DNA from: an uncultured Paracoccaceae bacterium
GTDB taxonomy: Bacteria; Pseudomonadota; Alphaproteobacteria; Rhodobacterales; Rhodobacteraceae
Assembly (NCBI GenBank): GCA_947498645.1
Contig: CANMKS010000001.1
Location: forward strand, 2,208,032-2,272,031
DNA length: 64,000 nt
Reading direction: 5' to 3'
This document shows, in pieces, positions 35,371-44,379 of the stretch (position 1 is its first letter; each line of letters begins with the position of its first letter). Both the position numbers and the translations under genes were made by a program. The notes below the pieces were generated by a model. It made no database searches and was not told where the DNA came from. It saw nothing but the letters and a program-made list of their open reading frames with translations.

Positions 35371-36564
35371 CTAGGTCACGCGGGCGACGTGTTTGAACTG
35401 CGGGTCGTCCCACCGCCGCTGGTTCATCACATCGCTGATCACGGTGATTGCGGCATCAACGTCGCCTGCATCAATGAACAGGGGCGTAAAGCCAAACCGC
35501 ATGATATCGGGCGCGCGGAAGTCACCGATCACATTTTGCGCGATACAGGCCTGCATCGCTGCATAGCCATGTTCAAAATGGAACGACACCTGACTGCCGC
35601 GCTGTGCGGGGTCACGCGGGCTGGCCAATGTCATCATCGGGCATTGTGCCTCAACCCCGGCGATGAACTGTTCGGTCAGCGCAATTGAGGCCTTGCGCAG
35701 CGCTGCCATGTCAACCTGATCCCAAATCGTCAAAGAGGTATCAAGGGCCGCCATCTGCAAGACCGGCGGTGTGCCGACACGCATCCGCTCGATCCCCGTG
35801 CCGGGCCGATAATCAAGGTCAAAGGCAAAGGGGGCCTCATGGCCCAGCCAGCCAGACAGCGCGGGCTGGCAATTGCCGATATGCCGCGGTGCGACATAGA
35901 TGAAGGCCGGTGCGCCGGGGCCACCGTTGAGGTATTTATAGGTACAGCCAATGGCGAAATCCGCGTTGCATCCTTTGACATCTACGGCCATCGCACCTGC
36001 GGTATGGGCCAGATCCCAGACAGTGACAGCGCCTGCGGCATGCGCCCTGGCGGTCAGCGCCTGCATGTCGTGCAATCGCCCGGTGCGATAATCCACCTGG
36101 GTCAGCATCAAGACGGCCAGATCATCGTTGATGTGGTTTTCCACGTCCTCTGGATCAACAATGCGCAACTCATGCCCGCGGCCGAGCGATTTGATCAGCC
36201 CTTCGGCCATGTAAATATCAGACGGAAAGTTGCCATTGTCGGTCAGGATCACACGGCGATCAGGCACCAGATCAATCGCTGCGGCCAGCGCCTGATAGAC
36301 CTTCAACGATAGCGTATCACCCAGCACAACATGGCCCGGTTCCGCACCGATCAAACGCCCGATCCTGTCACCCAATTGGGTTGGTTGCGCCATCCATCCC
36401 GCGCGGTTCCAGCCTGTAATCACCTTTTCGCCCCACTCTGCGGTGATCGCCTGATCCACGCGGGCAGCTGTCGCCTTGGGCAGTGGCCCAAGCGAATTGC
36501 CGTCGAGGTAGATCATCCCCTCGGGCAGATGGAACATGGCTTTGGTGGCTGCAAAGTCGGTCAT
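35371..36564 (-). CDS. kynU: Kynureninase
   Basis: PLP enzyme that cleaves kynurenine or 3-hydroxykynurenine to anthranilate or 3-hydroxyanthranilate plus alanine, 397 residues. The PLP lysine is in GCTYKYLNGGPGAPAF, DLAHTAGA carries the cofactor-binding Asp, and the N-terminal YLDGNSLGPLP is diagnostic. Length matches bacterial KynU. It follows SDR and DUF1304 genes on the same strand; kynA and kynB are not in the window. Confidence 0.95.
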   Translation of the reverse strand: MTDFAATKAMFHLPEGMIYLDGNSLGPLPKATAARVDQAITAEWGEKVITGWNRAGWMAQPTQLGDRIGRLIGAEPGHVVLGDTLSLKVYQALAAAIDLVPDRRVILTDNGNFPSDIYMAEGLIKSLGRGHELRIVDPEDVENHINDDLAVLMLTQVDYRTGRLHDMQALTARAHAAGAVTVWDLAHTAGAMAVDVKGCNADFAIGCTYKYLNGGPGAPAFIYVAPRHIGNCQPALSGWLGHEAPFAFDLDYRPGTGIERMRVGTPPVLQMAALDTSLTIWDQVDMAALRKASIALTEQFIAGVEAQCPMMTLASPRDPAQRGSQVSFHFEHGYAAMQACIAQNVIGDFRAPDIMRFGFTPLFIDAGDVDAAITVISDVMNQRRWDDPQFKHVARVT

Positions 36565-36573
36565 ATCAGATCC

Positions 36574-36927
36574 TTAGATACTCAGGAGAAGTGCAAGGAG
36601 GGCGAGTGCCGCAGGCAAGGTCTGCGCAAAGAGCGCCGCTTTGATCCCGCATATTGCGGCGTAGATCCCTGCGACCATCACGCAGAGCAAAAGGAAGATC
36701 ACCATCTGCCCGCCGCCGACACCCATCAAGAGCCCGTAAATCAAACCGGCTGACAGGAAGCCGTTGTAGAGCCCTTGATTGGCCGCCAGCACTTTGCTTT
36801 CGGCGGCAAACTCTGGCGTTGTGCCAAAGACCTTGCGGGTGCGCGGCGCCTCCCAGCGGAACATCTCAAGCACCAGAAAATAAGCGTGGATAAGCGCCAC
36901 AAGGACGATCAGTATTGTCGCAAGCAT
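36574..36927 (-). CDS. DUF1304 family membrane protein
   Basis: Small integral membrane protein of 117 residues with four helices. The conserved start with HAYFLVLEMFRW and the loop AESKVLAANQGLYNGFLSAGL are diagnostic of DUF1304. Function unknown. Its start overlaps the SDR stop by one base (TGATG), and kynU begins ten bases after its stop, so all three are probably one transcript. Confidence 0.88.
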   Translation of the reverse strand: MLATILIVLVALIHAYFLVLEMFRWEAPRTRKVFGTTPEFAAESKVLAANQGLYNGFLSAGLIYGLLMGVGGGQMVIFLLLCVMVAGIYAAICGIKAALFAQTLPAALALLALLLSI

Positions 36928-37685
36928 CAGACCTGCCCCCCTGAAATCTGGATTGTCTGCCCATTTACACTGCGCGCGCCCTCAGAGCAGAGCCACATTG
37001 CAGCGGCGGTCGTTTCATCGACCTCTAACAGTTTGTGATGCCGGTTGCCTTTGGCAATCGCGTTAATCGCGCCCTGTTCGTCAACGTCAAAGCGTTTCAT
37101 CAGGCCGGGCAATTGATTGCGCACGATGTCGGTGTCCACATAACCGGGGCACAGGGCGTTGAAGGTGATCGGGCGGCGCATGAATTCCTCGGACAGACCA
37201 CGGATCAGACCGATGACGCCGTGTTTGGTGACGGTGTAAGGGATCGCATTCTTCAGCCCGCGCACCCCGGCAATGGAACTCACGACAATCATGCGGGCAG
37301 GGGTGGCATCCTCAAGTGTGGCCATGGCCGCCTGAAATGTCAAAAAGACGCCATCCAGGTTGGTGGTCATCGCCTTGCGCCACTGGGCGAGTGTCGTTTT
37401 CTCGAACGGGCCGCCTTCGGCGATGCCTGCATTGGCCACGCAGATCTGGACAGGGCCGCGTGCCTTGGCCGCTGCTGCGATGCCCTCTCGCACGGACGCT
37501 TCATCATCCACATCCATGACCAGCGGGTGCAGGCGCGGGTTTTGGGCGGCCACGGCGGCAAGTTTGTCGGCGCGCCGGCCTGTGATCGTGACTTCTGCGC
37601 CCGCGGTAGCCAATGCCACGGCGATGCCTTCGCCGATGCCCGTGCCGCCGCCGGTGACCAGCGCGTGTTTGCCTGCATGTTCCAT
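36927..37685 (-). CDS. Short-chain dehydrogenase/reductase (SDR)
   Basis: NAD(P)-dependent SDR of 252 residues. Cofactor motif TGGGTGIGEGIA is at about residues 12-23, NAG at about residue 85, catalytic Ser in VSSIAGVRG near residue 138 and YxxxK in YTVTKHG at about 151-155. The end INAIAKGNRHHKLLEVDETTAAAMWLCS resembles 3-hydroxybutyrate-type and other acyl SDRs. ATG 37685 has GGAGG upstream. It leads the operon with DUF1304 and kynU. Confidence 0.9.
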   Translation of the reverse strand: MEHAGKHALVTGGGTGIGEGIAVALATAGAEVTITGRRADKLAAVAAQNPRLHPLVMDVDDEASVREGIAAAAKARGPVQICVANAGIAEGGPFEKTTLAQWRKAMTTNLDGVFLTFQAAMATLEDATPARMIVVSSIAGVRGLKNAIPYTVTKHGVIGLIRGLSEEFMRRPITFNALCPGYVDTDIVRNQLPGLMKRFDVDEQGAINAIAKGNRHHKLLEVDETTAAAMWLCSEGARSVNGQTIQISGGQV

Positions 37686-37764
37686 GACCAATCCTCCGTT
37701 ATTCCCATGCTAGCGGTGTCATGGACATGGACAAGGGCAAAGCGACTAAGGCACAAGGTCAGGC

Positions 37765-38214
37765 ATGAAATGGATTGATATCCCGCCCGTATGGTTACTG
37801 CTTGCTGTGGTCTTCACATGGTGGATTGCGCAGTTGCAACCTGATGCATGGCGCCTTGGTGGTCCGGTGATGCAGCTTTTGGGTGGCCTTCTTGTGGGGG
37901 GTGGGGTTGTTCTGATCGTGCTGGCCGCGATTGAGATGCGCAAGCAGCGCACCACGATTATCCCGCATCTGGAGGCAGATCAGCTTGTCACTACGGGCAT
38001 ATTCTCGCGGAGCCGCAACCCGATCTACCTTGGCGACGCGCTTGTTCTGGCAGGCCTCGCCCTGCGATGGGAGGTGCCGATTGCGCTTCTGCTTGTGCCG
38101 CTGTTTGTGGGCACGATAACGCAGCGCTTTATCATCCCCGAAGAGAACCGCTTGCGCGTCAAGTTTCGCGCGGATTTCGCGCGTTATTGCAAAAAGACGC
38201 GACGTTGGCTGTGA
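37765..38214 (+). CDS. Isoprenylcysteine carboxyl methyltransferase-like membrane protein
   Basis: Membrane protein of 149 residues of the ICMT/PEMT superfamily. Three to four helices are predicted, and the SAM-binding type motif SRNPIYLGDALVLAG (about residues 83-97) and the C-terminal PEENRLRVKFRADFARYCKKTRRW are characteristic. The bacterial substrate is unknown; lipids or small isoprenoids are candidates. Divergent from the SDR operon with 79 bases between starts. Confidence 0.85.
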   Translation: MKWIDIPPVWLLLAVVFTWWIAQLQPDAWRLGGPVMQLLGGLLVGGGVVLIVLAAIEMRKQRTTIIPHLEADQLVTTGIFSRSRNPIYLGDALVLAGLALRWEVPIALLLVPLFVGTITQRFIIPEENRLRVKFRADFARYCKKTRRWL

Positions 38215-38318
38215 CCGTTAGCGCATGACATAAGGTTTCATGCCTGCGGGTGTCTTGCGAAATATTCTTTCGCGCGATAGTCCATTCCTACTGCAAGAAC
38301 AGTTATGGGGGATGGCCC

Positions 38319-39899
38319 GTGAAGATCGGCACACCAAAAGAAATTTCCGAACGCGAAGACCGGGTCGCAATGACACCGGCCTCGGCCAAGGATCTGCAAA
38401 AGCTCGGTTATGAGTGCGTTATTGAAACAGGCGCCGGTGTAGCGGCGGGTTTCTCTGATCAGTCGTACAAGGATGCAGGCGTGGAGGTCGTCAAGACTGC
38501 TGCCGCGCTTTACAAGGCTGCGGATATCATCGCCAAAGTGCGCCCCCCGGAGGATGCGGAAATCAAGCGGCTGCGCGAAGGCCAGACCCTGATTTCATTC
38601 TTCTATCCCGCACAGAACGAAAAGCTGATGGAGGCCGCCAACAAGAAAGGTGCCACCGTCATCGCAATGGATATGGTGCCGCGCATCAGCCGTGCGCAAA
38701 AGATGGACGCGCTGTCCTCGATGGCCAACATCGCAGGTTATCGCGCGGTCATTGAAGCCGGTAACAACTTTGGCCGGTTCTTTACAGGTCAGGTGACCGC
38801 CGCCGGTAAAGTGCCCCCTGCCAAGGTTCTGGTTGTGGGTGCGGGTGTTGCAGGTCTCGCAGCGATCGGTACGGCAACCTCGCTGGGTGCAATCACCTAT
38901 GCTTTTGATGTGCGCCCGGAAGTGGCCGAGCAGGTCGAATCCATGGGGGCCGAGTTCGTATTCCTCGACTTTGAGGAAGAGCAACAGGATGGGTCCGCCA
39001 CAGGTGGTTACGCTGCTGTATCCTCGCCCGAATTTGCAGCAGCACAGCTTGCCAAATTCCGCGAAATTGCACCGGACATGGATATTGTCATCACAACGGC
39101 CCTGATCCCCGGCCGTGACGCGCCAGAGCTTTGGACCAAAGACATGGTCGAAAGCATGAAGCCCGGTTCGGTTATTGTTGACCTTGCGGCGGAACGCGGC
39201 GGCAACTGCAAACTGACCGTAAAGGACGAAAAGATCGTCACGGACAACGGTGTCACCATCGTCGGCTACACTGATTTCCCAAGCCGGATGGCCGCGCAAT
39301 CGTCGACCCTCTATGCCACAAACATCCGCCACATGATGACGGATCTGACCCCGGAAAAAGACGGCACGCCCAACCACAACATGGAAGACGATGTCATTCG
39401 TGGGGCGACGGCGACACATAAAGGTGAGATCACCTTCCCGCCGCCACCGCCCAAGATAGCCGCGATTGCGGCAGCCCCGAAAAAGGACAAGCCCAAAGAG
39501 CTGACCGCGGAAGAAAAACGCGCGCAGGAAGTGGCCGCTTTCCAGAAAGAGACCAAAACGCAAGTTGGTCTGCTGGCGGTCGGTGCCGCGTTGGTACTGG
39601 GCATCGGGTTGATCCCCGGTATGCCCGCGAGCTTTATGCAGCACTTCATTGTCTTTGTGCTGTCCGTCTTCATCGGCTTTCAGGTGATCTGGAACGTCGC
39701 GCACTCGCTGCACACACCGCTGATGGCTGTCACCAACGCCATCTCGTCGATCATTATTCTGGGCGCGCTGATCCAGATCGGATCAACCAGCGCACTGATT
39801 ACGATATTGGCAGCACTTGGTATCTTCATGGCCGCCGTCAATATCTTCGGTGGCTTCCTCGTGACACGGCGTATGCTCGCCATGTTCCAAAAGTCTTAA
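38319..39899 (+). CDS. pntA: NAD(P) transhydrogenase subunit alpha
   Basis: Proton-translocating transhydrogenase alpha subunit of 526 residues, exchanging hydride between NADH and NADP+. Domain I has the start MKIGTPKEI..EDRVAMTP, RPPEDAEIK loop and NAD-binding VVGAGVAGLAAIGTATSLGA near residue 176. After an Ala/Lys linker the C-terminal part carries four helices of domain II. GTG 38319 is preceded by GGGGGA. It is the fused form, as in E. coli PntA, rather than split PntAA/PntAB. Confidence 0.96.
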   Translation: MKIGTPKEISEREDRVAMTPASAKDLQKLGYECVIETGAGVAAGFSDQSYKDAGVEVVKTAAALYKAADIIAKVRPPEDAEIKRLREGQTLISFFYPAQNEKLMEAANKKGATVIAMDMVPRISRAQKMDALSSMANIAGYRAVIEAGNNFGRFFTGQVTAAGKVPPAKVLVVGAGVAGLAAIGTATSLGAITYAFDVRPEVAEQVESMGAEFVFLDFEEEQQDGSATGGYAAVSSPEFAAAQLAKFREIAPDMDIVITTALIPGRDAPELWTKDMVESMKPGSVIVDLAAERGGNCKLTVKDEKIVTDNGVTIVGYTDFPSRMAAQSSTLYATNIRHMMTDLTPEKDGTPNHNMEDDVIRGATATHKGEITFPPPPPKIAAIAAAPKKDKPKELTAEEKRAQEVAAFQKETKTQVGLLAVGAALVLGIGLIPGMPASFMQHFIVFVLSVFIGFQVIWNVAHSLHTPLMAVTNAISSIIILGALIQIGSTSALITILAALGIFMAAVNIFGGFLVTRRMLAMFQKS

Positions 39900-39911
39900 A
39901 GGGGCAGGGCA

Positions 39912-41429
39912 ATGGAAAACGCATTCACAATCGCGGCCTATGTCGTCGCGGGTATCCTTTTCATCCTTTCATTGGGTGGTTTGTCGGGTCAGGAAAGCGC
40001 AAAGCGGGCCGTCTGGTACGGCATCGCGGGTATGGCGCTGGCGGTCTTTGCCACGCTGGTTGGGCCGGGGTCCGGTCTGGGCCTGCTGTCGGTTGTTCTG
40101 ATCGCACTTGGCGGTATGGTTGGCTATCAACTGGCCACCAGGGTCGAGATGACCCAGATGCCAGAGCTGGTTGCGATCATGCACTCTTTGGTTGGTCTGG
40201 CGGCGGTCTTTGTTGGCTTCAATGCCGATCTGATGATCAACGACATGGCAGCGCTTTATCAGGCCAATGGCCAGGTTTTGGGCGCTGTCGGCGCGGATGG
40301 CATGACGGCTATCGGCCTGCCAAAAGAGGCCTATGAAGGGCTGAGCGCATTTGGCCAACTGATCGCCAAGAAATCCAGCGTTGAGATCGGCATCCTGCGG
40401 GTCGAGCTGGTACTGGGTATCTGGATTGGTGCCGTGACCTTTACAGGCTCTGTCATTGCCTATGCCAAGCTGGCAGGCAACTCCAGCAAGCTGCCCTTCA
40501 AGGTCGATACAACGGCCAAGAAACTGCCCGGTGGCCATCTGTTAAATGCCGCCGCTGCGGCGCTCTCGGTCGTGCTGCTGATCGCATATCTTGGCGGAAG
40601 CGGATCCTGGGCGCTGGTGCTGCTGACACTGGCGGGGCTTTTCATCGGCTATCACCTGATCATGGGCATCGGCGGTGCAGACATGCCTGTCGTTGTCTCT
40701 ATGCTGAACAGCTATTCCGGCTGGGCGGCTGCGGCGATTGGTTTCAGCCTCGGCAATGACCTGTTGATCGTGGTTGGCGCGCTTGTCGGCTCGTCCGGTG
40801 CGATCCTGTCCTACATCATGTGTAAGGCGATGAACCGGTCGTTTATCTCTGTCATTCTGGGTGGCTTTGGTGGCCCGCAGGGTGAACAGATGGCTGTTGA
40901 AGGTGAGCAGGTCGCGATTGATGCCGATGGCGTTGCGACCGCGCTGAACGAAGCTGATAGCGTCATCATCATCCCCGGCTATGGCATGGCTGTGGCGCAG
41001 GCGCAGCAGGCTGTCTCTGAACTGGTGCGCAAACTGCGTGCGCAGGGCAAGAACGTCCGCTTTGCCATTCACCCGGTTGCTGGTCGCCTGCCGGGGCACA
41101 TGAACGTGCTCTTGGCCGAAGCAAAAGTACCCTATGACATCGTGATGGAAATGGACGAAATCAACGACGACTTCCCTGATACGGACGTCGCCATCGTGAT
41201 TGGGTCCAATGATATCGTGAACCCCGCCGCACAGGACGATCCCAACAGCCCGATTGCCGGTATGCCGGTTCTGGAATGCTGGAAAGCCAAGCAAGTGTTT
41301 GTGTCCAAGCGCGGGCAGGGGACGGGGTATTCAGGTATCGAAAACCCGCTGTTCTTTAAAGAGAACACGCGGATGTTCTATGGCGACGCAAAAGCGTCAC
41401 TGGATACGCTGCTGCCAAAGATTGATTGA
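39912..41429 (+). CDS. pntB: NAD(P) transhydrogenase subunit beta
   Basis: Beta subunit of 505 residues with about nine membrane helices followed by the NADP-binding domain III. Domain III motifs include [39 protein letters not shown] and [16 protein letters not shown]. It is somewhat longer than E. coli PntB (462), the extra residues lying near residues 105-150. AAAGGGGCAGGG precedes the ATG, 12 bases after pntA. A strong terminator ends the operon. Confidence 0.96.
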   Translation: MENAFTIAAYVVAGILFILSLGGLSGQESAKRAVWYGIAGMALAVFATLVGPGSGLGLLSVVLIALGGMVGYQLATRVEMTQMPELVAIMHSLVGLAAVFVGFNADLMINDMAALYQANGQVLGAVGADGMTAIGLPKEAYEGLSAFGQLIAKKSSVEIGILRVELVLGIWIGAVTFTGSVIAYAKLAGNSSKLPFKVDTTAKKLPGGHLLNAAAAALSVVLLIAYLGGSGSWALVLLTLAGLFIGYHLIMGIGGADMPVVVSMLNSYSGWAAAAIGFSLGNDLLIVVGALVGSSGAILSYIMCKAMNRSFISVILGGFGGPQGEQMAVEGEQVAIDADGVATALNEADSVIIIPGYGMAVAQAQQAVSELVRKLRAQGKNVRFAIHPVAGRLPGHMNVLLAEAKVPYDIVMEMDEINDDFPDTDVAIVIGSNDIVNPAAQDDPNSPIAGMPVLECWKAKQVFVSKRGQGTGYSGIENPLFFKENTRMFYGDAKASLDTLLPKID

Positions 41430-41436
41430 CCGGTGC

Positions 41437-41451
41437 GTGGGTTTCACCCAC
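41437..41451 (+). repeat. Short palindromic element after pntB
   Basis: GTGGGT-TTC-ACCCAC followed by CCTACC, seven bases after the pntB stop. The outer CCCTACC resembles the arms of the hairpin at 44336-44362, so it may belong to a small intergenic repeat family of the genome. Only these two are seen here. Confidence 0.4.
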
Positions 41452-41464
41452 CCTACCAATATAC

Positions 41465-41497
41465 GGGGCGGCGCTGCAAAGCGCCGCCCCATTTTTT
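41465..41497 (+). terminator. Strong intrinsic terminator of pntAB
   Basis: Perfect 10-bp stem GGGGCGGCGC-TGCAAA-GCGCCGCCCC followed by A and six T bases. Classic Rho-independent terminator. Confidence 0.9.
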
Positions 41498-41566
41498 CTG
41501 TCAAAACCAGAAGCCATCAGGTAGGCCATTTGGCGAAGCCGCGACACAGCCTACAGGGGAACCACC

Positions 41567-42322
41567 TTGTCGATACCAGACATACTCGCCACACGATTGC
41601 TGGAAACCATCAAAGGCAACGACCTTACCGGTGCGTTTCTGATGCTGGGGCGCCAGAACTGGATTGGACGGCGGCGCGGCGCGTCGGCCGCTCTTTTTGA
41701 TGAGGCATTGCAAACCTATCTGCCGGGCGTCGGGCCGGATGACCTCAAGCACCCTGACAACGACTATGCCGAACGCTTCTTTGAGCATATGGGATTTGAC
41801 AGCGTCGACTCGCTGGATTTTTCAGAGTTTGAGGGCGCGTCGATCATTCAGGATCTGGGCGGAGAACTGGACCCGAGCCTGCATGGCCGGTTTGATGTTA
41901 TCTATGACGGTGGCACCTGCGAGCATGTGTTTGATTTGCCGACGGCCTATCGCAATATCAACAAGATGCTCAAACCCGGCGGTGTGCTGATTGGTCATTC
42001 GCCTGCCAACAACTGGTTAAACCATGCGTTCTATCAGATCTGCCCAGAGATGGTGTTCGGGTTTTGGGGGCAGGCCATGCAGTATGACGTGCTTGAATGC
42101 AGTCTCCAGCCGCTGCGGCCCTATGCTGCCCGCAACGTGGTCACCATGAGTGACCCGCGCGTAACAGGACGCCGCCCTCGCTTTCGCGGTGAGCTGACCG
42201 CAGGCCTGCCGGTGTTGCTGAACTACGCGGTGCGCAAGCCACTGTCGCAAGACGTGGAAGGTGTCGTAGTGAAGCAGTCAGACTACGCCAAGCGCTGGGG
42301 TGACGCCGATGAAGCGGACTAG
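41567..42322 (+). CDS. SAM-dependent methyltransferase-like protein of unknown substrate
   Basis: Protein of 251 residues. It keeps the central methyltransferase pattern FDVIYDGGTCEHVFDLP (about residues 107-123) and MLKPGGVLIGHSP (about 133-145), the usual motifs after the SAM site. The preceding glycine motif I is degenerate (IIQDLGGELD). Such proteins are found near polysaccharide or glycolipid genes, but none are here. TTG 41567 has AGGGGA upstream. It stands alone between the pnt terminator and a convergent permease gene. Confidence 0.65.
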   Translation: MSIPDILATRLLETIKGNDLTGAFLMLGRQNWIGRRRGASAALFDEALQTYLPGVGPDDLKHPDNDYAERFFEHMGFDSVDSLDFSEFEGASIIQDLGGELDPSLHGRFDVIYDGGTCEHVFDLPTAYRNINKMLKPGGVLIGHSPANNWLNHAFYQICPEMVFGFWGQAMQYDVLECSLQPLRPYAARNVVTMSDPRVTGRRPRFRGELTAGLPVLLNYAVRKPLSQDVEGVVVKQSDYAKRWGDADEAD

Positions 42323-42338
42323 GGGCCTGACCTAAGGC

Positions 42339-43301
42339 TCAGAGCCCGCGGATCCGTGGATCCAGCGCATCCCGTAGACCGTCACCAATGTAATTCACCG
42401 CCAGAACGGTCAGCGAAATCGCCAGGCCGGGCCAGAGCACGCGCTCGGGGAAGGCTGTCATCCGGTCAACACTGTCAAACAGGATCTTGCCCCATGTGGG
42501 GAAGTCGGATGGGAAGCCGAGGCCGAGGAAAGACAGCGCGCTTTCGGTGATAATCGCGGTGGCCAGCCCCAGCGTCGCCGATACCATGATCGGGGACAGC
42601 ACATTGGGCAGCACATGCCGGGTGATCATCCGACGCGGCGGCGTGCCGATGGATCGGGCGGCCAACACAAACTCGCGCTCTTTCAGCGCCATCACGTCGC
42701 CACGAACGATTCGCGCCGTTTGCATCCAGGACGTGATGCCGATGCCAAAGACGATGAGGATAAAGATGCCGTTCTCTGGCCCAAAGGCGGCCCGCAATGG
42801 ATCGCGGAACAGCAGCATCATCACCAGCAGCAGTGGCAGCAGGGGCAGGGACAGCACAAGATCTGTAAAGCGCATCAGCGCCCAGTCCAGACGTCGGAAA
42901 TAGCCAGACAGCACCCCGACAAGCGTGCCGATCAAAATGGCAAGCACCATCGCGGTCCAGCCTACGGCAAGACTGATCCGGCCCCCTTGCATGATATTGG
43001 CCATAATATCGCGGCCCAGATGGTCGGTGCCCATCGGACGCGCCCAGCTGGTCTTGGCGTCGCCATCCCAGATCGCGGTGTAGATCGGGCGCACGTCTTT
43101 GTTGCGAATATCCAGCTTGCCGGGGTCCACATCCCAGACAACGGGTCCAACCATGCAAAACAGGGTGATGAAGATCAAGAAGATCAGGCCCGCCATCGCA
43201 CCTTTGTGGCTGCGGAACTGTTCCCACACGTCCCACCATTGATTGCGGACTTTTTCGGGTGTCTCGACGGGCGGCTGCACTTGGGTTGAGATATCAGTCA
43301 T
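42339..43301 (-). CDS. Peptide-type ABC transporter permease, DppC-like (second operon)
   Basis: Inner-membrane permease of 320 residues. It has the N-terminal OppC_N helix (about residues 34-55), the MGTDHLGRDIMANIM motif, and the coupling loop EREFVLAARSIGTPPRRMIT. The end DGLRDALDPRIRGL is typical for DppC. ATG 43301 has GAGGA seven bases upstream and overlaps the dppB-like stop by eight bases. It is the last gene of the minus-strand operon. Confidence 0.94.
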   Translation of the reverse strand: MTDISTQVQPPVETPEKVRNQWWDVWEQFRSHKGAMAGLIFLIFITLFCMVGPVVWDVDPGKLDIRNKDVRPIYTAIWDGDAKTSWARPMGTDHLGRDIMANIMQGGRISLAVGWTAMVLAILIGTLVGVLSGYFRRLDWALMRFTDLVLSLPLLPLLLVMMLLFRDPLRAAFGPENGIFILIVFGIGITSWMQTARIVRGDVMALKEREFVLAARSIGTPPRRMITRHVLPNVLSPIMVSATLGLATAIITESALSFLGLGFPSDFPTWGKILFDSVDRMTAFPERVLWPGLAISLTVLAVNYIGDGLRDALDPRIRGL

Positions 43302-44301
43302 AACGGATCCTCGGATCAAGCACGCCGTAAAGGATGTCAGCGATCAGGTTCATCATCACGATCAGCACGGCCAGCAGGAAGGTGATGGTCATGACCATGG
43401 GGATGTCATTGCCTTGCAAGGCGATGATCAGCAACTGACCCAGACCGTTCACCTTGAACACCTGCTCTGTGATGATCGCGCCGCCAAAGATGGACGGGAT
43501 GCCAAGCGCAATCACGGTCACAACGGGGATCATTGAGTTGCGCAGCACGTGCCGCATGACCACGACGCTTTCGGTCATGCCCTTGGCGCGGGCGGTGCGC
43601 ACATAGTCCTGACCAAGGTTATCCAGCATCGAGGCGCGCATATAGCGGCTGACCTGCGCTGTCGTTTGCAGGGCAAGCACCATCACGGGCATGATCATCT
43701 GTTGCAGTTGGTATTTGAAACTTTGCCAGTCCACGACCTCATGGGTCGTGTCATAGATCGACGGCAGCCACCCCAGTTGGACCGAGAAGATCACGATCAC
43801 CAGCACACCCGAAAAGAACGGCGGCACGGAAAAGCCGATCATGCTGACGAATGTGCCCGCCTGATCAAAGACGGAATATTGCTTGTAGGCACTGATGATG
43901 CCGATGGGCAGGGCAATGGCGACGCCAACAACATAGGACATGCCGACAACCCAGAGGGTTTGGGGTAAACGCTCTGCAATGGTGTCGAATACCGGGCTGC
44001 GCGACTGGAAACTGATGATGCGCTGGGCACCATTGGCAAAATTGGTGCCAAAGGCACCGTCGATCCAATACTGCGGCTCGACGATGAAGAATTGATAAAG
44101 CCAAAGGTAAAAGCGTGTGTACCAGGGCTCGCCCAATCCCAGAGCCTCGCGCATCCGCTGCTTGACGTCGTCGGGAATGGTCAGCGGCATGGATCCCATG
44201 GGATCACCCGGTGCCAGCTCCAGCAGCAGGAAAATCACCAAAGCAATGAATAAAAGCGTCGGAATCGACAGGACCAATCTACGGATCGTGTAGTTGAGCA
44301 T
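43294..44301 (-). CDS. Peptide-type ABC transporter permease, DppB-like (second operon)
   Basis: Inner-membrane permease of 335 residues with six predicted helices. The coupling loop is GQDYVRTARAKGMTESVVVM, and LELAPGDPMGSMPL marks the first periplasmic loop. That loop is long (about residues 30-105), as in relatives that take bulky substrates. It is separated from the upstream solute-binding protein gene by 78 bases containing a hairpin. Confidence 0.94.
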   Translation of the reverse strand: MLNYTIRRLVLSIPTLLFIALVIFLLLELAPGDPMGSMPLTIPDDVKQRMREALGLGEPWYTRFYLWLYQFFIVEPQYWIDGAFGTNFANGAQRIISFQSRSPVFDTIAERLPQTLWVVGMSYVVGVAIALPIGIISAYKQYSVFDQAGTFVSMIGFSVPPFFSGVLVIVIFSVQLGWLPSIYDTTHEVVDWQSFKYQLQQMIMPVMVLALQTTAQVSRYMRASMLDNLGQDYVRTARAKGMTESVVVMRHVLRNSMIPVVTVIALGIPSIFGGAIITEQVFKVNGLGQLLIIALQGNDIPMVMTITFLLAVLIVMMNLIADILYGVLDPRIRYD

Positions 44302-44335
44302 GAGGGGACGCCTTGATTAATGGTTCTGGTGAGGG

Positions 44336-44362
44336 TGTAGGGCGGGATGATCCCGCCCTACA
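44336..44362 (-). terminator. Intercistronic hairpin after the second solute-binding protein gene
   Basis: Perfect 12-bp stem TGTAGGGCGGGA / TCCCGCCCTACA with a three-base loop, between the binding-protein gene and the dppB-like gene. On the coding (minus) strand no T-tract follows, so partial termination or 3' protection of the binding-protein message is more likely than full termination. Confidence 0.6.
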
Positions 44363-44379
44363 GGTTTTGTCACGCAAAA

